Origin: Ectobius pallidus
Lineage: Eukaryota > Arthropoda > Insecta > Blattodea > Ectobiidae
Direction of reading: 5' to 3'
Assembly: GCA_964059195.1 (NCBI GenBank)
Contig: CAXKWD010000009.1
Span: 151,912,778 to 151,976,777 of the forward strand
Length of the DNA stretch: 64,000 nt
The number at the start of each line of letters is the position of its first letter. Position 1 is the stretch's first letter. Positions 24,201 to 33,200 of the stretch are shown here, one piece after another. The notes beneath the pieces are model-generated. The model saw only the letters and a list, made by a program, of their open reading frames with translations. It was not told the DNA's origin and did no database searches. Both the position numbers and the translations under genes were made by a program.

Positions 24201-27200
24201 TGATACAGTTGAGTAATATTTCCTTAACATGTGCTTCTACTTACCGAATAGACTCACCAAGTCAAGATCGTGAATTCCTCCTGGCATGCAAGAGACGAGT
24301 CATCCAATTCGTTCATCGCTGGGTTATTACAATCAGACATCCCGTGTTCGACGATCCCAGCTCTCTCGCATTCCTTGAGGTAAGAGATTATTAACCTCTC
24401 TCACTAAAAGTCCTTCATGAGGTTTGTGCATTATTATATGTAAAGAGAGGTCAGTTGAAAAAGTTAATTTTGTGATAAGCGAATCTGAATCTACTTTTGT
24501 TGACCATCTGGGAGGTTTAATGGTTAACTTCCACAGGTCAGGGTTTGGATTTTTCTGAGGTAGGGAGGTCTGGAACGAAGTGCACTCAGCCTCATGATAC
24601 TACTTGATTGGGAGTCAACATGCTGACCACATGCCCCCAATCCTGCCATCTACCTATGAGGGATTAGACCACTGTCGTTAGTTTAGTTTAGTTTGTATTG
24701 TGAAATTGTAGATTACCTTTGTTTATTATTTTAAGTGTGCTATGTTGACAGGAGTTGGCGACGGAGCTGGAGGCAGACTGCATTCAGTGGAGTTCACTGC
24801 AGGAAGAGGCCAGTTTGATGCATCACGTCATGTCGCAATTACGTCGATATCAGGATGAGCGAGCTCTAAATGCCGGACAGAAGTGGAAACTGCCTCCTTG
24901 TGGGCAACCAATCAGCTTGTTCAGCGGTGCCAACGAGGGTCGCACTGTCATACGTCCCACAGACGATAGTGAGTTTTCCATGTTACAATTCATTTAATAT
25001 TCCTATACATGTGAATTTTTGCAACATTTATGCGTAAAATTGGGAAAGTTTAATTTGTGCACTCCTGAAAAGTTGCTTTTTTTGTTTTAATATTATGTAC
25101 AATTTATTTTCTTTGCATAACTTAGAAATTCAATTGTTACAAGGCCTTGGAATCACTTGGCCAGAGGGATGATCCTTGTTCTTTGTGACCATGTGTAAAT
25201 CTGGAATGACAGTTCTTTCACACTGGCTGTATGTAGGCTAAGATGGAAAGGTGAAGTTGGACTGAAAGATTCAGGATTTGAATCTGGATCTTCGGCTCTC
25301 CGTGCCGATGCTCTAACCAACTGAGCTACCATGGCAACGTGCCGGTACAACATTAAATTCTCCAACTGACTCAAATATCCCATCTTAGCCTACACACGGC
25401 CAGTGTGAAAGAATTATCGTTCCACTGTGACCTACTAGTGGTTTACTATGAAGCCCAGCCCTTAAAGCACTTACAACTTTGAAAATCACCACTGGGTTGG
25501 TATCCCACATTGGGTTGGTATGTGCTGAATGCTAATATCTGTACTTGCAGTAATATTCCGAGTGTACTGTGCCGACCACACGTACTGCACTCTGAGGTTT
25601 CACGTCAACACATCAGCGGAGACCATCAAGGTGTGTGCAGCGGACAAACTCAAGTTGCGGCACGATGACTTAGTGTTAGCCGAGGTGAAATCAAATGGTG
25701 AGCGAGTTGTCTTCCGGGATAATGACGTCAGTATCCCAACGGGTCTTAGCCTTAATGGACGTATTTTTGTGTCGCCGAAAGATCATCTTGATGCCTTGGT
25801 AAGTATTCACCAATAAACTCTGCCTATTTCATAATAATCTGTTCCACCTCCAAATTCAAGGTCGAGCTTTTTCATGTTTTGACGTCCTCTGAATCCATAA
25901 ATAGCCTACTACTATTTTCAAAACATATCTTTCTGTGTGTGAACAACCTACCTCCAGAATTGAAAATTATATGAAAACAAAATGTCGTATTTGGGTTAGA
26001 TATCTTCTGGGGGTGTGACATGAAGATTGGTGACAACTTTGTCTTACTTTAATGGCACTTTACATAAAGAAAATGTTGTTTTTTCCTATTTTTTCAGAAC
26101 TATTTTGTTTAAATTTTGTACATGGAGTGTATATACTAAGGACTAAAACTTTTATTTTAAACATTTTTTTGTAAAAAATTCTCTGAAAGATACTTATAAG
26201 CTACCCAATTCAATTTTGCCTGGTGAACAATAAAGCTTTGCATCAGGTTGAAACAATTGAATACGCGTTCTTTGCAATACGGCCTCTCATTCTATATCAG
26301 AATGTGAAGTGAGAAATATGTATTGGCCATGCTTAAAGTAAAAGTCCAACAATCCAAAATTGAAAAAAAATCCAAAAATTAAAACAAGTTTCACTTCTGT
26401 CGCGTGGCGTTCCACGCACACTTTTTTTTAATATGTAAATGCTTGTTTGTACTCTTTAGATTAATGTAATGCATTATCTGAATACTGTCATTTATGAATG
26501 TATTTGTATGAAATTATTTATAGATTTTAAAATGTGTGTATCACTAACTTAGATGTAAACTGACAATGTCAGACACTCCATGGAATCTATTGACAGCAAT
26601 AAAATTATTATTATTATGTTTTTCAGACGTGTCTGGCAGAACAAGAAGGCCCCACAGAAGGTATGGACGTGGACTTGGAACTGTTTAGTACCAAGGAGCT
26701 GGCGTATCACATGACGCTGTTTGACTGGGATCTCTTCTGGGGCGTTCACGAGGTAAATTATGTAATGGCCTCCTTCTCTGTGTCCTTATCGTTGAAGCAT
26801 TGAATGATCACATTCATTTTAATCATAAATTCATCAACATAACAAAATTATATGAAATCACAGGTAAAGGCTATGATCTAGGTTGTACAGTGACTTTCTT
26901 GTAGTTGATGCTGTGTTTGTTTGGTTGTCCTATAGTATGAGCTTATCTACCACACGTTCGGACGTCACAACTTCGGGCAGATCACAGCAAACTTGGACGT
27001 GTTCCTACGCCGGTTCAATGAGATCCAGTTCTGGGTGGTGACAGAATTGTGCCTCACTCCAAGCCTGAGCAAACGAGTCCAGATTCTGAGGAAGTTTATC
27101 AAACTCGCAGCTTAGTGAGTTCCCTTATTAACATTCAATTCTTTATGAAGAACTAAAATTTTCAGGAGGGAGAAAAAGTCGATTTTCTACCCTCCAGAGG

Positions 27201-30200
27201 AAATGTAGCAAAGATGAGTTTTAGCTCTTACTATAAGCAATTCATGTACACAATTTAAACATGTTTCTTGTTGACAGCTGTAAGGAGTTCCAGAACCTCA
27301 ACGCTTTCTTCGCCATTGTGATGGGTCTGAGCAACGTCGCTGTGAGTCGACTGTCCCTCACGTGGGAGAAACTGCCTTCCAAGTTCCGTAAGCTCTACAC
27401 TGAGTTTGAGAGTCTTATCGACCCCAGTCGCAACCATCGTGCTTACAGGATCAGTGTCGGGAAACTGCAGCCCCCTGTAGTGCCCTTCATGCCACTCTTG
27501 CTCAAAGGTAAACACACCACTAGCATGTAGATTTTTAGATTTAAACTTACATCTTTAAGTGCTGGAAAAAAACATATAACTACGACCAAGCGCTTCAAAA
27601 TTGAAAACAGCGATTTTTAATAACATTTTATAATCAGCTGATCTGTACCATCAAGTTTGTTTCTCTGTGCACCACCAGATGTCCTCCAGGTTGTACGAAT
27701 TTAAAAATGAGATCAATGTCCTTAGGGATGTCAAAATTTATAAGTCTATGCTTTTTTTTGGAGGTATACTTTTCCCCCTAACAGTTAAATCAAGTGGTGC
27801 CTGAACAGATTTCAGTAATTTTGCCTCACTATTGAAATGATGAGCCAATGCAGATTTTTCTATTTGTTGGTATTTAATTTTTCTCATATACTCTTTGTTA
27901 GGAGATTTTTTAATTGTACGTATTGATAGGTGCCAGTTTTTGAACATTTTTAAAAAAATTTATGATGCATTAAAGGATGAATAATACATACAATACATAC
28001 AATAAAAAGTGCCTCTCAATAGCAACCAAATTGAAACATTATAAAACAGTGACTCAACCGCAAATCACGTATGCATGTGAAACACTATTCAAAACAACTA
28101 ACACAGTTGCAATAGATAGAGTACTCAAGGTAGAAAGGAGAATAGTAAGAACCTGTTTAAACAAAAATTACCAAGTAAATGGAGTCTGGAAACTAGCTTC
28201 TAATGAAACAGTATATAAAGAAATAGAACCAGTGACAAGTACAATGAAAAAAAACGAATATCATTTTTGGGACATATTTTACGGACACCAGAAAATAGAA
28301 TTAGCAGAAAAATAATAGAAAAATTATGGAAGAGTAAGAGTAAGAAAAATATAATATGGATTACAGAATTTAAGGAAGATATGGCAGAGCTACGTATTAA
28401 AATAGAGGATTTAATATACAAGACAGACACACTCAAGATATTGAAAGACAAACACGCTACACTACAGATGAAAGTCAAGAAACAGAGAATAGGAAGAGTA
28501 GTTCCAGAAGCAGAAAGAAAATTGCGGTCAGAAAGGATGAAGAAGTACTGGGCTGACAAAAAGAACAAAAACCTCAACCAGAAACCTGACTAAAGTGGTC
28601 CTATGAAGGCCAAAAAACTAAAATTAAAGGATGAAAAATGAATTGCTTAAAATTTAAATAAACCTTTAAGGTGGGACATACAGCTTTCGATGAAATTCAT
28701 TGGTGAGAAATATGTGAATTTCATTATTTTTTTCTCAGCAATGAATTGCTCTAGTCTTGCAATCTGACATACTCTTTATTGACTATTTCAACAATTGCAA
28801 ACTATTTTCAAAGTTAATCAAACAAATATTTGTGGAAGTTATCAGGAAAACGGCTGTTAGTGCATGAAACATGGCAGCCATTTTGAAATGATAATTACCC
28901 GTAACTGTAACAGTTTCACTAATTTTGAAAATAGTTTGCAATTGTAGAAATAGTCAATAAAGAGTATATCAGATTGCAAGACTGTAGAACAATTCATTGC
29001 TGAGAAAAAAATAATGAAATTTACATATTTCTCACCAATGAATTTCATCGAAATCTGTATGTCCCACCTTAACTAAATCAATATAACAGGAAATCTTGTT
29101 GATTGTTTAGAAAATGCATGTGTGTGAAATGACTGTATTGCTATGCAGATGACAATGATAGATTTTTTTTTCAGATATGACGTTTACTCACGAAGGCAAT
29201 AAGACCTGTCTCGATGGTTTGGTGAACTTTGAAAAAATGCACATGTTGGCCCAGACAATGCGCACCATCCGATACTGTCGCAGCAGGCATCTCGGTAAGT
29301 CGAACCCTCTCTACTTTTAATACTTCACAGCAGTTTACGTGATTGCTTACGTAAATCTGTATATTTCAGCTCTGAAAGGGTTAACAACAAAATCTAACTA
29401 TAGACCCACTATTATCGCAGTAATTGCTAAGAGATATTCTAAATGAACTTTAAAAACTTGCTACATTGTCTGTGTTATGATGAGAGATACATCAGTCAAG
29501 ATTTCATACGATGGTCCCTATACCCGAAAACCACCATCATTCAGAAAAATCAGAACAACTGCCTAACTATGAAAAATATTGAATCTATATGATATTTTCC
29601 CGGGCTACTAACCAGGTGGTGAATTGGATTAATTCCGACGTTTCGAAGCCAAACTGAGGCTTCATTGTCAAGGAGAATGAAATGCCGGGATTAGATGGCG
29701 TGTATTTATAGGACTGCTGTGAATGGGATGTCCCCATGGGGACATCCCATTCACAGCAGTCCTATAAATACACGCCATCTAATCCCGGCATTTCATTCTC
29801 CTTGACAATGAAGCCTCAGTTTGGCTTCGAAACGTCGGAATTAATCCAATTCACCACCTGGTTAGTAGCCCGGGAAAATATCATATATTACCAGCACCAG
29901 GAAAAATTCAAAGCACATTTCACAATATTCAATCTGTTTAAAATTCTTATACCAAAACTCCTGTTCGGAAATATTTTTGTTGAAGACCACTGTATAAATA
30001 GGCACATAACAGAATAAACTTCCTAGATAGCCTATTATCTTAAACTTTAGTCTAAAATCATTTTTGATAGAACCAACCCTTAATGCAAAGGGTGACCAAA
30101 ATTAGATCATGGAATTAAAAAATTCACTCTTCCCTTAGTTGATCCCACTGATACCTTGTAAATGTTACCAAATCTCGTAGAAACATGAACTTTGAACTCT

Positions 30201-33200
30201 GGCCGAATCTGTAGGTTTGTTAAACACTCCCACCAGACTGCAGCACTGTACTCTCCTGTTACTGCCGAGATGATAGATTACAGCAACAAGTAGACTGGCT
30301 GTAACATGTCTTCCTCAAGAATCAGTTTACACATGTTGGAGGGATTCTGTCGACATGTGTAAAGAGCCTTCAGACAAATTAACGTGGTTTAGATTATTTT
30401 TAATATGAAATGTCGGTGTTGAAATTCATTAACTTATGTTAACAAGAATATACAAATTCCGAATTGAATATCTACTTATCATGACCCATAAACACATCTG
30501 TTCATTTCTTATACAATACAACATAGAGTATATCAATGTAGACATGTCCTTAACCCTTAGATAGGAACATTACCTAATACCCCTTTATGAAAAATATACA
30601 ATTTTTTTCCTAAAATTCACTTAATATTCTTGTTAAAATGAATCAATATTGTAGCATACATTTATTTAAAGAATTAGAGACAATTTAGAGTTAAAATGAA
30701 TTTATAGAAAATGTCACCATGGCTATAAATTGTAGTTAAAGCTATTTTGTTTCATGCCTACATTTCCTGGGCTTATAGCCTACTGAAATACACCATGATG
30801 ATGAGCACAAATTACAAACAACTTTTATTTCTCATAAATCATGAACAAATTAACAAATTGGGTAGGCATGTGATACTTTTAAAGGACGTTAATTACTTTT
30901 AAAAAATATCTCAATGAAAATAAATTTTAGAGTTACAAAACATTCAAACACAAAGTGAACCAACAAAAGAATATAATTATAATTTCACGTATAAAATGAT
31001 TTGAAAGATTTCCTTGAAGATTTCAAAGAGTGCAGATCTCATCCTTGGTCAGTTTTCTTGTATGAAGGTTCATCTTTATTTTCTATGTTCTCATGACAAT
31101 AATCTAGTTTACAGTTAGTTCTCATGACAATTTCATCTCAATGTCTTCCATGAAGAAAAGCTGTCTTATTTTTTCTATATGAGAACTAATTTCACATGTA
31201 GATGTACGAAAAAGATATAAAAAGGAGAGGAAGGTGCCAGAGAACTTACCAATTGGCAGGAGAAGCTGGTCTTCAATTGGTGCTGGCTCTGGTATCATAG
31301 AAACACATAAAAAGAAAGAACAATAAAAACGAAAATTTTCAGACAAACTTTGCCCTTTGTCAATCACTTAGAGAATGGAGCTTCAAGCTCCAATGGGCAA
31401 AGTTTGTCCGAAAATTTTCGTTTTTATTGTTCTTTCTTTTTATGTGTTTCTATGATACCAGAGCCAGCACCAATTGAAGACCAGCTTCTCCTGCCAATTG
31501 GTAAGTTCTCTGGCACCTTCCTCTCCTTTTTATATCTTTTTCATGCTTAATGGCCTAGAGCCACCTAACCTAAACCAATACATGTAGATGTACAGAAACC
31601 GTGCGTTAGAAGGAATATCAATCGAGAGGACAGGTGATTTTTACTTACACTATGAGGAATATCCGTCTGTCAGGCAGTGAAGCTCCTACTGAATCATTCG
31701 GTGTTACCATGATAATCACATGAGGGAACAGGCGATGTAATCACATAGAAGACTAATACTCTTTGAGTAGATGAGCAAGATAGAAGCATAACATGCTCTC
31801 TGGGTAGCAAAAGACAGTAAGCATATCCGTCTGTGAGACGGATGTTTCCCTCTAAGGGTTAAACAAGAAATTACTCAGATATTTGTGTCTCGTGTTATAT
31901 GTATGTGTGTCATGTGAAGCCATTTCCAAATTGAATTGTCACCCATGTTCCACAAAATATAGAGATGAGCGAACACGTTGCTTGTATTTATATAATGTTT
32001 TTGTTAACAGCAGCCTCAGCCAGAAAGTTCTCTCTGTTTAGTAAGTATCAAGACATGTTTCTGGGTCATCGGCCGTGTTACATTTCAACAAGTGGTATTT
32101 AGTGTTGACTCACTTGAACTTGTGAAATAGAACTCGTCTGATCACCCCAGAAACTTGGAACTGTCCTGTCAGTTTTTACCGACTTAAAAATATAAATTTT
32201 GCATATAACATCCACTTGTATACTTCACGTATATGCAAAATTTGAGTAATCGTTGTGTGAAGTAACTTTCTTACAACCTATCAAGATGTCGCAACTTATA
32301 AGAGGCTTGAAGCTTTCTCTGGTTAAGGCACAAAATGGTGGTAAGATTGTCAGCCGCTTTTACTTCCTGGTCATAGTGCCACCAGAAGTATTAGCTTAAT
32401 GGAAAAATCCCACCTGTGTCATCAGGGATCGAACCCAGAAACCTTGTGATGTGCCTTACTAGTGTCTTTGTAATGTTTTCATTGTGCACCTCTCAACATA
32501 AAGTAAAGCAAACCCCTGGCTATACATGTAATGCTGTTGAATTTGTAATAATACCCGTTATACTCTGAGTTTTCTTAACAATAATAGTGTATAGTGCAAA
32601 CGGAGACTTTGAATTTCCCTCATTTTATGTCGTCATACTGTTACTTGTGAATTCAGAGTTGGGAAAAGTACAAAAAGAAAGTAATTGGGCTGAATTACAA
32701 TTACCTGGGAGACATTTTACTTAATTACAATTACAAATTACTTTTTCAATTACTTTAAAAAATGGCCGTGCCTAAAAATTCCTTGTTTTTGGTCTGTTTT
32801 GGGCAGAAGCCCAAATCATTAATGAACAAACAAAAAATGAGAATATTTTCAGAAACATTGAGTAACTTTTTCTTAGTATTAACTCTAATTTGGATACTAG
32901 TCACAAAAACAGTAATGATGACGACATAGGAAGCGAGAATGATACTACTACTAATGACTACTATAATGTAATGATTACAGTTTTATTTCCAGAAGTAAAT
33001 TTACAAGTAGAAATTACATTTTTCAAAAAGTATTGATTACAAGTAAATGGGACCAAATCCAATTACTTCCCATCACTGCTTGTGAAGTATCCAATTGTAT
33101 CCGTATTCCTCTTGCACAGATAACCAGGAGTTTGATACACAGGCTGACCCAATGCACCTCAGTGGCAATCATGAAAGGAGGTGCTGAAACTGACCATACA

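Larger units (their letters stand above)
22554..24240 (+). other. Epac: U12-type (minor spliceosome) AT-AC intron in Epac
   Basis: The 5' end reads ATATCCTTT. The sequence TTCCTTAAC at 24220-24228 matches the U12 branch-site consensus, and the branch A lies about 13 nt before a terminal AC at 24239-24240. Splicing CA to TTACCG restores HY at the position of HY in vertebrate EPAC2 and continues [19 protein letters not shown] in frame. The 1.69 kb intron is filled by Penelope-like sequence and a mariner element. Confidence 0.88.

Noticed and set aside
22554..24253. A conventional GT-AG intron (donor gtaaga near 22610, acceptor gaatag near 24249) in place of the AT-AC intron
   Set aside because: It keeps frame but adds about 18 residues reading into repeat-derived sequence and loses the HY residues found in the family; the AT-AC reading satisfies three independent consensus signals.
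25255..25335. tRNA gene
   Set aside because: Only A- and B-box-like parts of a tRNA; no paired acceptor stem. The same pattern recurs in several SINEs (11656-11720, 12103-12178, 38715-38780, 61930-61995).
31208..31542. Hammerhead ribozyme in the 148-bp inverted-arm element
   Set aside because: Searched both strands and the spacer by eye; no CUGANGA plus GAAA arrangement was found.
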